DNA of 64,000 nt. It comes from Agarophyton chilense (taxonomy: Eukaryota > Rhodophyta > Florideophyceae > Gracilariales > Gracilariaceae). Location of the stretch: positions 1,860,001 through 1,924,000 of the forward strand of contig JARGXX010000105.1 in NCBI GenBank assembly GCA_030374765.1, read 5' to 3'. The position numbers were made by a program, and so were the translations under genes. The notes beneath the pieces are model-generated. The model was not told where the DNA came from and did no database searches. It saw only the letters and a list, made by a program, of their open reading frames with translations. Shown here piece after piece: positions 22,736-31,531 of this stretch (the first letter of the stretch is position 1; each line of letters starts with the position of its first letter).

Positions 22736-25180
22736 CTACAGTCGGAGACGCCAGCGCATAAGGCGGCCCGAGGGTTCGGAGATCTCCAGGAGCCAACGCA
22801 AGCATGCGTGGTCCGTATGGAATTTGAAACGAGTACCCATCACATAGGGGCGAAGTGTAGCTAAGGCCCACACAACGGCTAAACATTCTTTCTCGGAGAC
22901 CGAGTAGTTCGTTTCATGGACGTTCAGGGAACGTGAACAGTACCCAATAGGGTGACGTTCACCATCCTCAGAGGATTGGAACAGTGCACACCCTACTTGG
23001 TTTGCACTAGCATCGGTGTCCACTTCGTAAGGGAGCCCAGGATTGGGTAGAGCCAAGATTGGCGGTGATGTTACGGCATTCACCAGTGCCGTGAAGGCAG
23101 ACGCTTCCGCGTCGCCAAAAGATTCCAGTTCAACTGGTTGTCCCTTCGTCAGGAGCCTGTTGAGGGGGGTGGCAATATCCGCAAAGTTCGGGACGAATCG
23201 TCGATACACGTTACACAGACCTAAAAAGGATCGCAACTCCGTTTGAGTTTTCGGGTGTTTTGCTTCCTTCAAGGATTTCACTCGTACTTCATCTATTGAA
23301 AGCTGTCCGGGACGGACGATATGACCCAGGTACTTAAACGAATCGATGAAAAACTCGCACTTCTTGAGTTTCAAGGTGATTCCCGCGTCGCGGAGTATCT
23401 TCATTACGTCCCTGACGTGTTCGAGGTGATCATCCAGGTTGTTGGAGAAGACAATAATGTCGTCTAAATACACTAGACACGTCCTCCACTTGAAGGGAGC
23501 CAACAGAATGTCTATCGCCCGTTGAAACGTTGCGGGGGCATTTGTCAACCCAAAAGGCATCCTCCAGAATCGGAAAAGTCCTTGATGACACACGAAAGCC
23601 GTTTTGTCTCGATCTTCCTCCCTAATAGGGACTTGCCAGTAGCCCGAATTGGCGTCGAGGGTAGAGAAAACAGTAGCGCTCCCAAGGGAGTCGATGTATT
23701 CATCCATCCGAGGGATCGGGTACACCTCCTTAATTGTTACATCGTTCAGGCGTCTGTAATCGATGCAGAAACGCCACGATCCATCCGGTTTCGGAACTAA
23801 GACCACTGGTGAGGCCCAAGCGGACTGGGCAGGTTCAATTACGCCCGCTTTAAGCATCTTCTCCACCTGAGATTTCTCCTCTTCCCGAGCTTTCGGTCCA
23901 GCCCTGTAAGGGTGTTGGGCAATAGGCCGAGTGTTCGGTAACACGTCGATGCGGTGTTCTGTAATCCCAATAGTTCCAAGGGAACCATCCCACATGGGGG
24001 TAAATTCACGAAGCATGTGCCTCAGCTTCTCCCGATGAGATGCGGGTACATGGTTGAGATCCCATTTTCCCAATTCCTGAACAGGATCCGTCTGGTCCGC
24101 TCCTGTGATAGGGGCCGTAACCTCCTGAGGTTTAAAGTGTTCAGCGTGTGGAGCTGCAGTCGTATGCTCACCGTCTTCCGCGATTTCGGCAGTGTCCTCC
24201 CCCTCCTTAGGGTCCGCCACACCAAGGACCTCTGCGATAGAGATCTTTGTAGGTACGACCGTATGCGGGTGTGGAAGAACAGAACCCAGGATCTGGTGTT
24301 TGATCAAATGCTGCGTTGTCTTTCCAAAGTTGGCTACCAAAACCTTGAAAGGTTTATCCGGTTCCACGGAGACAACCCCATTCGCAAGGGCGAGTTGACG
24401 CCGCGTATACAGAGACGGGTTCGGTTGTACCACATGCACACCAATTTGCTTGGTAACAACTGTGACCCAAACCTGGGTTTCTGGCGGGATAGCAACTGAC
24501 TTAGCAACCTTTACCCGTGTAGACACCGGGTCCTTCTTCACAGATTTCTGCGCGACGGGGAGAGGAACGCGTGTTCGCGCTGCTCCCTGTAAGGGTTTAC
24601 GAACGATTGGGATCGTAGACCCGTCTTCGAGTTCCACAGTTCTATTCCGAGGACGGATGGCTTCCACGAAGCGGTCGCAAAAGTCACAACCCAGTATGAC
24701 TTGTGCTGCGAGTGACTTGCATACAATAAACTGCAGTTGAACGAGATAGGAGCCTAACCTCACCATGAGGGAAATTGTACCCAGTGTCCGTAGCGGGTTG
24801 TTGTTCGCATCGGCGATATCCAAACGTGGACCGGTACTAACTTGGACCCGGAGCAGCGGGGGTAACAATTCCACATGAATTAAGTTAGGAGCGGCTCCTG
24901 TATCCAGGACAGATATTTGACGAACCATAAACTGGTTGGACAGGCCGAAGTCGGCGAATACTTTATCATTCCGCTTGGCCATTACCATAACTCGATCCGG
25001 AATACGGAGATTACGGGACCGTATCCACGGGCGACGGAGGACACTAAAGTATCCCGAGTTAACGTCGGTGTCAGCCGTTTTCCTTGAAAGGATAGTCACA
25101 GCTGGGGAGCGAAGCTGGAGCGCCTCGGGCGTCTTCAACTCCGGCTTAGAAGACGCCCCTCCCGCAGGGGAGACTCCCAA
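22736..25180 (-). CDS. pol: Element 1 pol: protease, reverse transcriptase, RNase H
   Basis: An open reverse frame of about 814 codons, in a different frame from gag as is common in the family. In order: an aspartic protease with VLDTGAAPNLIH followed by ILGCDFCDRF; reverse transcriptase with SPVVLVPKPDGSWRFC, FSTLDANSGYWQVP, FRFWRMPFGLTNAPATF and the YLDDIIVF catalytic motif (about 23450-23475); then RNase H beginning YEVDTDASANQVGCALF and reaching the FHTDHACLRWLL block. The enzymes process Gag-Pol and copy element RNA into DNA in virus-like particles. There is no ATG at the frame start, consistent with translation as a Gag fusion. Confidence 0.88.
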   Translation of the reverse strand: MGVSPAGGASSKPELKTPEALQLRSPAVTILSRKTADTDVNSGYFSVLRRPWIRSRNLRIPDRVMVMAKRNDKVFADFGLSNQFMVRQISVLDTGAAPNLIHVELLPPLLRVQVSTGPRLDIADANNNPLRTLGTISLMVRLGSYLVQLQFIVCKSLAAQVILGCDFCDRFVEAIRPRNRTVELEDGSTIPIVRKPLQGAARTRVPLPVAQKSVKKDPVSTRVKVAKSVAIPPETQVWVTVVTKQIGVHVVQPNPSLYTRRQLALANGVVSVEPDKPFKVLVANFGKTTQHLIKHQILGSVLPHPHTVVPTKISIAEVLGVADPKEGEDTAEIAEDGEHTTAAPHAEHFKPQEVTAPITGADQTDPVQELGKWDLNHVPASHREKLRHMLREFTPMWDGSLGTIGITEHRIDVLPNTRPIAQHPYRAGPKAREEEKSQVEKMLKAGVIEPAQSAWASPVVLVPKPDGSWRFCIDYRRLNDVTIKEVYPIPRMDEYIDSLGSATVFSTLDANSGYWQVPIREEDRDKTAFVCHQGLFRFWRMPFGLTNAPATFQRAIDILLAPFKWRTCLVYLDDIIVFSNNLDDHLEHVRDVMKILRDAGITLKLKKCEFFIDSFKYLGHIVRPGQLSIDEVRVKSLKEAKHPKTQTELRSFLGLCNVYRRFVPNFADIATPLNRLLTKGQPVELESFGDAEASAFTALVNAVTSPPILALPNPGLPYEVDTDASANQVGCALFQSSEDGERHPIGYCSRSLNVHETNYSVSEKECLAVVWALATLRPYVMGTRFKFHTDHACLRWLLEISEPSGRLMRWRLRL

Positions 25181-25182
25181 GT

Positions 25183-27213
25183 TTAGTTTTTCGAAGCGGA
25201 CCCCACCGAATTCTGTGCAGCTGCCTCGAAGGGGACCGGTTGTTCCCCGTTCGCGGGTACAAGTTCTGTATCCCTGTCGACAAGGTGAGCTCGGAGTATC
25301 CTTTGTTCCTCATAGGACCTACTCGAGACTCGAGCTTTCTCCTCAGGGGTCAGAGCCTCGTACTGAGCGATAATTCGTGAACCCTCCCGCAGGGGAAATG
25401 TGCAGTCTGGTGCTTTGTGACCATGGAGGTAACACAAATAGCAAATCAGCTCTGCCGGGTTCGGTTGTGGACGTGAATCCACGCGACGTGGTGCTGTATC
25501 CCTCCATCCGGGGCGAGAGAACCGAGCAGCGGTATTCGCAAAAGGTAGCGATGCGGCTGGCACCCTCCGTCCTTGGGTATAGAGCGCAGGGTCTTCATCC
25601 GTAGTCGGAGCGGATGTCGACGGCAACTCAGACGTACCCATAGATTCGGCGTTACTTCCCATGAAGTGAATGTTATCATTGACCCCCACAGGGGCAGAGC
25701 CTCCTGCGAGTGACAAGGACGAGTTACCTCCATCGGCGAGGAGTGCACGTGTCGGCCGACTCTTTCGGTTCTGCCGGGCACGGAGAGTATCCCCCTCAGC
25801 CTGGGCGTACTGAACCAGTTCCAAGTAGGTCAGCTTGCGCTTCTCTTCCCGATGTCGGGCAACCAATGCCCTTATCGAGGGGTCCAAACCATCCACAAAC
25901 ATGGAGCATCTCTCGTAGGCGGGGAATACATTCCCGCATCGATGAAACGCTTTATTCAAGCGAGTTGAATACACTGTTTCGGTTTCCATCGGCTTCTGCC
26001 GCGTATCCCTTAATGCAAGGATTGCTTCCTGAATCGCATTTCCAGTAGCGTATGACCTCAAGAAGAACTGCACCGCTTCGGGCCAGCACGTGACTCCCCC
26101 TTCCGAGGCTCGGGATGATCCACGGACGGAGTTGAACTGGTCTTCAGCCATTCCCTTTAAGAAATAGGGTAATGCAAGATACGCTTGCGCTTCACTCATA
26201 CCGAGGATGTCAGCCCCCTGGACGAACCTCGCAAGGAAATCGAGCACCAGAATTGGGTCTGTTCCTGTGAACTCCCTCTTCTGTAGGGTGATGCTCAGCC
26301 TTTTGATGTAGTCCTTGACCTTACCCGTTCCGCGGGATGTTCGATCTCCCGAAGGGTTATCCAACCGGTAATAGCGGTACGATAGCAGCTTCCGATAGAG
26401 AGGATTCGTCGGCTTCAGCTCCCTTAATCCAAGGTGTTTCCTACCCTTCTTCCGGGTACGGATTGCCCCTTGAGAGGTGTAAGTAGCCTTCGATCGAGTC
26501 GCCCGGAATGACCGGCGTTCATCTTCGCTATCCGAAGATTCGGAGGACGAACTCGATGACGAGCGATTGGGATCGGAATCCGATAAATCCTCTTGGAGGT
26601 GAACCCTCTTCTTTGACTTGCGGCGGTCCCGTTTAGCGGAGCGGTGTTCTTCGTCTTCCGAAACGTCGGGTTTATCCTTCGAGGCTTCTGTGTCTCCGTC
26701 CATACGGATAATGGCCTCGAGGGTGTCCAGCCGAGCTCGGAAGCGTTCCGCTTGCACGCGGTGTTCCTCCACGAGGCTCCGGTACTCCTGGATAAAGACC
26801 CCAGGGGTACCAAAGCTTTCCAAAAGGGAGTTCACATCCCTCCTCAGGGTACGAATGTCATCGGCGACTCCCCGCACCTGGGCGTCCTCCACCTTGAGGC
26901 GGAGGGTAGTAACCTCCTGAAGGAGCTCGATTTGAGCCGCGTTGGCGATATCAATTCGAGTCTCCAGGCGTTGTAATTCAGGGTCGGCCCGACTTCGTGG
27001 TGCTGCTGAGGGGGTCTCCACCACTGGAGCTGGGCCCACAGCCACGACCTCTCGAGGACCTGAAACCACTGAGGGTGCTCTCCGAGTGTCCGGATCGATA
27101 CCGGAATCGTTCCGACCTTCGGGAATAGAGCTCCTCGGCCTAGGCGGGGCCGGGGGCACTGAATCCGCTTGACGGTTCGATCCAGTCCTGGAACCACGGG
27201 TAGGCGGCGACAT
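25183..27213 (-). CDS. gag: Element 1 Gag
   Basis: An uninterrupted frame of 676 codons from an ATG at 27213. It has a disordered N-terminus, a coiled-coil-like stretch (ELLQEVTTLRLKVEDAQV), a Ser/Asp/basic region (SSSSSSESSDSEDE), a capsid-like helical core (FTGTDPILVLDFLARFV to YLELVQYAQAEGD) and a zinc knuckle CYLCYLHGHKAPDC (C-x2-C-x4-H-x4-C). Gag forms the particle and binds element RNA. The FTGTDPI and SYATGNAIQEA blocks are shared with element 2. Confidence 0.85.
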   Translation of the reverse strand: MSPPTRGSRTGSNRQADSVPPAPPRPRSSIPEGRNDSGIDPDTRRAPSVVSGPREVVAVGPAPVVETPSAAPRSRADPELQRLETRIDIANAAQIELLQEVTTLRLKVEDAQVRGVADDIRTLRRDVNSLLESFGTPGVFIQEYRSLVEEHRVQAERFRARLDTLEAIIRMDGDTEASKDKPDVSEDEEHRSAKRDRRKSKKRVHLQEDLSDSDPNRSSSSSSSESSDSEDERRSFRATRSKATYTSQGAIRTRKKGRKHLGLRELKPTNPLYRKLLSYRYYRLDNPSGDRTSRGTGKVKDYIKRLSITLQKREFTGTDPILVLDFLARFVQGADILGMSEAQAYLALPYFLKGMAEDQFNSVRGSSRASEGGVTCWPEAVQFFLRSYATGNAIQEAILALRDTRQKPMETETVYSTRLNKAFHRCGNVFPAYERCSMFVDGLDPSIRALVARHREEKRKLTYLELVQYAQAEGDTLRARQNRKSRPTRALLADGGNSSLSLAGGSAPVGVNDNIHFMGSNAESMGTSELPSTSAPTTDEDPALYTQGRRVPAASLPFANTAARFSRPGWRDTAPRRVDSRPQPNPAELICYLCYLHGHKAPDCTFPLREGSRIIAQYEALTPEEKARVSSRSYEEQRILRAHLVDRDTELVPANGEQPVPFEAAAQNSVGSASKN

Positions 27214-27422
27214 GCTGCAGACACGACACCGACGATTCGGGGTAACAATGAAATTCGATCACGAGATTCCCGGAGAACGGATGACGTAACACAAAACAAA
27301 AATAAAAACCAATTCCACCCTTTCCAAAGGGGACCACTACAACAAATCTTCACGACGGTGCTTCCTCTTCCAAGAGATATTCCAACACGTGGATGACCAA
27401 CCCAAAAGTCCGAGAACGGATT

Positions 27423-27438
27423 CTAAGTCGGGAGACCA
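27423..27438 (-). promoter_or_regulatory. Primer-binding site of element 1
   Basis: On the element strand this reads TGGTCTCCCGACTTAG, two bases inside the 5' LTR. It begins with TGG, the complement of a tRNA CCA end. Element 2 carries the identical 16 nt at 51977-51992. The priming tRNA would end CTAAGTCGGGAGACCA; I cannot name its amino acid. Confidence 0.85.
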
Positions 27439-27440
27439 CT

Positions 27441-28353
27441 TGTGGAGCAAAACCCGGCGACGGGAAGTGCTCTCAAGGTGTTCGAAGCCTTGCTTCCTGG
27501 GGGAGGCAGACTCAGAGACAGAGCCCCCCGTTCCACCCGTAGTGTGGGGTGTAACTCCCACGGGGGATTCCGGCAGTACCGACGGAGGTGAGGGGTAGAA
27601 ACCGTTGGATCGGGAATGGGTATGGGTATCCCAAAGAATGGGGGAAAATCCGGCGAAGAGGAAAAACGGGGCGAGGGTCGGGCACTAACAGGCACCGGAC
27701 CCGAGAACCAGAAAAGGGGCGAAACAACAAAAGAAACCCAATACAGGGGCGAAAACCTGTCCTCGAAAGGAAACACAAAAAGCACGCAACAAGTAAGCAG
27801 AACCCCCACGGCGTATCGTGCACGCAGGTAGTCTGAGCGGTCCCAAGGGGGTGGTTGCACGGAACCCAAACGTGGGCACTCTCCAAGTGGAGTCGTATCC
27901 CTACGCAGGCGTTGCTAACCAGAGCCCGTTCCGGGTTGTAAGCCCGAAACGATGGCGACGAAGAACCTCTAAAGGTATCGAAGACCAACCTTGGTTACCA
28001 TTTACTCTGAGCTCGGACTGTCAGATCTCGCCTCCCTAAGTAGGGCCCACTAACTAAACTCTACAGTAGCGCACACCTGCTCAGGGCCATACACGTGGAG
28101 ATCCCACTGCCAGGGCCCAAAAGTCCAACGTTCTACAAATATCCGAAAATCGGTGCCAAAACTAAGCCACGTGTATCACGGGGCCAATCCAACCATGGGC
28201 CATCCGAATTTTCCCTTATAGGCGAAATATAACCAGAAAACAGTGCCACCTCAGCACACCTTAGAGGGGATCATAATCATAACCCTCGGAGGGTTCAATC
28301 CTCATTCTATGAGTTGCATCTTCAAGTATCCCCTAACTGGGCGTTGCTGTACA
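27441..28353 (-). repeat. 5' LTR of element 1
   Basis: A 913-bp LTR, TG...CA on the given strand (TGTGGAGC ... GCTGTACA), followed by target duplication GGGTT at 28354-28358. It drives element transcription leftwards. About 98.7% identical to the copy at 17990-18902. Confidence 0.92.
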
Positions 28354-28358
28354 GGGTT

Positions 28359-28463
28359 AAGAAGATGGAACGTGCAAAACGTATGAACTTGGAGAGATGC
28401 TGAAGGAAATGGAGGAGGTGTAGAGCAAGGCGTGCGCGTATAACCGGTCGGGGCACCATTCAT
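28359..28463 (-). pseudogene. Possible 5' piece of the interrupted membrane-protein gene
   Basis: If one target-duplication copy is taken as the pre-insertion sequence, a reverse frame from an ATG at 28463 is open up to the insertion point and is in phase with the membrane-protein frame on the other side. Its sequence is Pro/Ser/His-rich and not clearly coding, so this may be leader. Another reverse frame here (PYEWCPDRLYAHALLYTSS) shows better C-ending codons but does not stay in phase. Confidence 0.3.
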
Positions 28464-29745
28464 ATGGCGTCCGATATATCGGGGACCACGTTGGTGATTT
28501 TATGAGTAATACTAGTTTTTAGTTTTTTAGACACTTTAGAAGGTATGTGAGTTAAGTCTTTACAGTAGCACCGTAGTGTGCGGATGGACGTGCAAGGCTG
28601 GGGTTACACGCGTGAGACGTGTATGGACCAGGGTGAGTTTACACTACTATAGTCTACACGTGTAATTCACTGTCTAGAATAGACTTAAGCGATAGCTTCA
28701 CCGCCATCGCTACCAGCATGTAAATTGTAACCGAGTGTTTGGCTCTAGAATATGTTGCCTACGCGAGTATCCATCTCTTAACGGGAGGAACCGCGACTGG
28801 TTTGGCTAATCTATCCCCTGAGGAAGCTCAGACGTCACTGTACCATCGTTATTGGTGTGTTTCTTTCTTTTGTTGGGTTTCCTGTGTTTAGGTGAGTACA
28901 CCGCCTCTGTAAAGAGTTGTTTGTACCCGTCGTTACTTCGCTTATCCAGTGTGGATACCCCTTTCGTAGGTTTGTACGCTTGGTCGTGCGTCCTATTTCG
29001 CCCTAAGTTTTCGCCCTACGTTTTCGCCCTACGTTTTCGCCCTTCCCTTTGCCGTTGTCCGCAGAATATCCTTGTCCTTGGATCCCCTTTTGATTGTTCT
29101 CCTTTTCCTGGGTTCATCACTTTCGTAGGCATTGCCTGAACCACCGTGGTCTCTAATCCACGCATCGGTGGCACGAAGGCTCGTTCGCAGAGTTACCCTT
29201 CTTCACGGGAGCAGGAATCGAACACCCAAGAGGTATTTACCATCTGAGATTTCTCTACAAGATGGAGAGAAAAAGTGTGTTGTCTAGGAGGCGGTGAAGG
29301 TAAGAGGTTAGAAGGAGAGCGCTTAGTTTGTCGTTAACTTCTGTGAGTAGTGCTGCAGCACCTCGCACTTGGGCGGACATAGTATATCTAGAGAACTCGA
29401 TTTGTAAGGATTGGTGGAAGTTGAGAAGAGTTCTGTCTGGGGTTGTTGGAGGCGAAGATAAGGGCTGAGGAGGAGAGAGTGGATGATTTGGAAGGTAAAG
29501 GTAAAGGTGGGGTAGCGCTTCGGGGGTTCAGGTTTGTGAAGGGTGGAGGCCTTAGAGCGTGTCCCAAGAGTGACCAGGATACGGAGAGGGTGGAGGCAAC
29601 GCAGTAGATGCACACGAAAGAGGAGAGTTGGGGAGAAGAGGCCGATTGTGGCGAGTGATATAGAGCTGGAGAGAAAGAGGGTGAAGGTGAAGGTAGGGGA
29701 GAAGAAGGGGTAGGAGAAGGAGGGGGCTTTGGTGGGTTCAAGACG
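28464..29745. other. No clear gene; one minisatellite
   Basis: No recognisable protein. A reverse frame near 29323-29450 (DILCPPKCEVLQHYSQKL) and forward G-rich frames from about 29560 on are both open, and I cannot decide between them. A 13-bp repeat lies at 28995-29046. Confidence 0.35.
28995..29046 (+). repeat. 13-bp minisatellite, four copies
   Basis: Four tandem copies of TTTTCGCCCTACG, the first and last with one or two changes. No known function. Confidence 0.85.
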
Positions 29746-29943
29746 TTGGCGGCTGCTATGAGTGAGACGGAGAGGATTCTACATGAGCAAGATATGAACA
29801 TGTGGAACGCTTTGGAGGGTAAGGACGCAGGTGGTGGGGGTGGAGCTTTCAAGAAGGAAAGGGATAGGTTTCCGCAGGATTTATACGAGTTGACGTTTCC
29901 GGAGACGGAAACGCAGCCGCCACCGGGCGGGGAGTGCTTCTGA
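29746..29943 (+). CDS. Possible 3' end of an unrecognised gene
   Basis: The frame is open from before an ATG at about 29758 to a TGA at 29941-29943. Many codons end in G and the composition is plausible (MSETERILHEQDMNMWNALE, FPQDLYELTFPE). The reverse strand is also open with a low-complexity Pro/Ser frame, so strand choice is tentative. The mariner element begins 24 bp after its stop, so the 3' region may have been altered by that insertion. Confidence 0.3.
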   Translation: MAAAMSETERILHEQDMNMWNALEGKDAGGGGGAFKKERDRFPQDLYELTFPETETQPPPGGECF

Positions 29944-29967
29944 AGTGGAGGAATGGTGGGTGTAGTA

Positions 29968-31529
29968 CAGTCCTATTCAAAAATATACGCACGGGCGTGT
30001 TTAGCACATATGTAAAGGTTCCAAGACACTCTCAAAGACATAGACGATGTAGCAAGTTTCCGTAGGAAGTTGTATCACTAAATGTACTTCTGTATTGGTT
30101 ATATTCTTATTAAATCTCTTGCATTACAAAAAATACAATTTCACACGTAGTGCAAAAATATACGCACGATTACAAAAAAAAGCGCGCACTTCTTAGTACT
30201 GCGCTCAATGAAATACAAATGTTCATGAGTTTGTTAGAATAAAACAGAACGCTGCTCTACAGTTCACACTGAACAACATATACCATCACAAAAATGCCTA
30301 GAGGCAAGAAACTAACCAGCGAAGAGAAAGCACAAATTATAGCGCTTCACAACTCTAATTTGTCATTGCAAAAAATTGCAAACCAGCTGGGAAGATCCAA
30401 ATCTAATATCCACGGATATCTGAAACGAAATGCATCTAATATTCAAAAGAAAAGACCCGGGAGGCCACGAAAATTATCCAAACACGATGTAAGACAACTA
30501 AAAAGAACACTTTCAAAACAAAGTTCTTCGGCAAAACGTCTAAAAAATGACTTGCAACTTGAAGTATCGATTTCAACAGTCACAAGAGCAATTCATAGAC
30601 TGGAAACGTTTGAGTATAAGAAGAAAAAATCAGCACCACTAATCACTGAATCTCACAGAATTGCTCGCTTGGAATGGGCCATGCAATACAATCTATTTTA
30701 TGCTAAATAGTGGGATATGGTTGTTTGGAGCGACGAAAAAAATTTAATGGTGATGATCCCGATGGCTGGAGCTACTACTGGCATGATCTACGACATGATG
30801 AAAAGATTTTTTCGAAGCGCAAAAATGGAGGTTTTTCGGTTATGATATGGGCTTGCTTCTCTATGTTTGGTAAAGGACCTTTGGTTTTCATTGAAGGAAA
30901 TATGAACTCATAGATATATGTGAAGATGTTAAAGGAATATTTGGTACCATTTATTGACATGAATCACTCAGAAGAGCTCTTATTTCAGCAAGACAATGCA
31001 TCGATACACGTTTCAAGGTATTCTAAAGCGTGGTTTAATGAAGAAGCTATTGAGCTTTTGAAGTGGCCAGCCCATTCTCCTGACTTGAATCCTATTAAAA
31101 ATTTATGGAGTATTATTGCTTACAGGGTTTACGCAGATAATCGACAATATGAGTCGAAAAATGCTTTAAAAGAAGCTTTATTGAAAGAATGGGAGAAAAT
31201 AGACCTCCAAGTTCTTCACAAGCTCAGCAGAGGCATGCCAAAGCGTTGCATGGCTGTTTTGACAGCTGATGGACGTAAAACAAAGTATTGATACGGCCTA
31301 GGGGTTCTACAGTAAGTAAAATATTAAATCGTGCTTTTATTTGTGACGAGGGTGGAAAATAGTTGATGCGATGTGCTGCAGAAAATAGATATACAGTGAG
31401 AGGAAACGAGCTTTTAGTGATTTAACAAAGAGAATATATACCACCACACGTCACAAAAGACGTGCTTTTGTCTTTTTAAACGGTTCGGTGGACGTTTCGG
31501 GGGTGTGCGTATACTTATGAATAGGACTG
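29968..31529 (+). mobile_element. Tc1/mariner transposon with terminal inverted repeats
   Basis: A 1.56-kb element. The ends are 25-bp inverted repeats, CAGTCCTATTCA then AAAATATACGCAC on the left (29968-29992) and its complement at 31505-31529, with two mismatches. TA precedes the left end (29966-29967); the right flank is TG, so the expected TA duplication is degraded. The subterminal motif AAAAATATACGCACG occurs at the left tip and again at 30154-30168, like the two-site (IR/DR) binding arrangement of some Tc1 elements. It carries one transposase gene, now defective. Confidence 0.85.
30294..31291 (+). pseudogene. Tc1/mariner transposase (DD34E type), defective
   Basis: Starts at ATG 30294 with an HTH (LSLQKIANQLGRSKSNIHGY), a GRPR AT-hook-like motif (KKRPGRPRKLSK) and a second HTH with ISTVTRAIH. 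A TAG at 30708-30710 ends the first frame. The same frame continues with WDMVVWSDEKN, the first catalytic Asp block, then a shift leads to DGWSYYWHDLR and VMIWACFS. A TAG at 30912-30914 and a further frame change follow. LLFQQDNASIH is the second Asp block and SPDLNPIKNLW the third. Exactly 34 residues separate the second Asp from the third position, which is Lys (AAA) where active enzymes have Glu. The protein, about 330 residues, is of normal length but cannot be active. Confidence 0.85.
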
Positions 31530-31531
31530 TG

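Larger units (their letters stand above)
17990..28353 (-). mobile_element. Ty3/gypsy chromovirus (element 1), young
   Basis: A 10.36-kb LTR retrotransposon on the reverse strand. It has 913-bp LTRs (TG...CA at the 5' copy), a 5-bp target duplication GGGTT at 17985-17989 and 28354-28358, a primer-binding site at 27423-27438 and a polypurine tract beside the 3' LTR. Recognised parts in element order are gag, protease, reverse transcriptase, RNase H, a hydrophilic linker and a chromodomain, with a separate antisense ORF before the 3' LTR. I do not recognise an integrase core, so it looks incomplete and probably non-autonomous despite its young LTRs. I count about 12 differences in 913 bp (mostly transitions). 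At an assumed 1e-8 per site per year that is under one million years, but the rate for this organism is unknown. It sits in a membrane-protein gene. Confidence 0.9.

Noticed and set aside
29190-29275. tRNA-like signals on the reverse strand (GTTCGATTCC and TCAGATGGTAAATAC)
   Set aside because: A B-box-like and an A-box-like string occur, but they are only a few bases apart and no cloverleaf forms. At best a tRNA or SINE relic.
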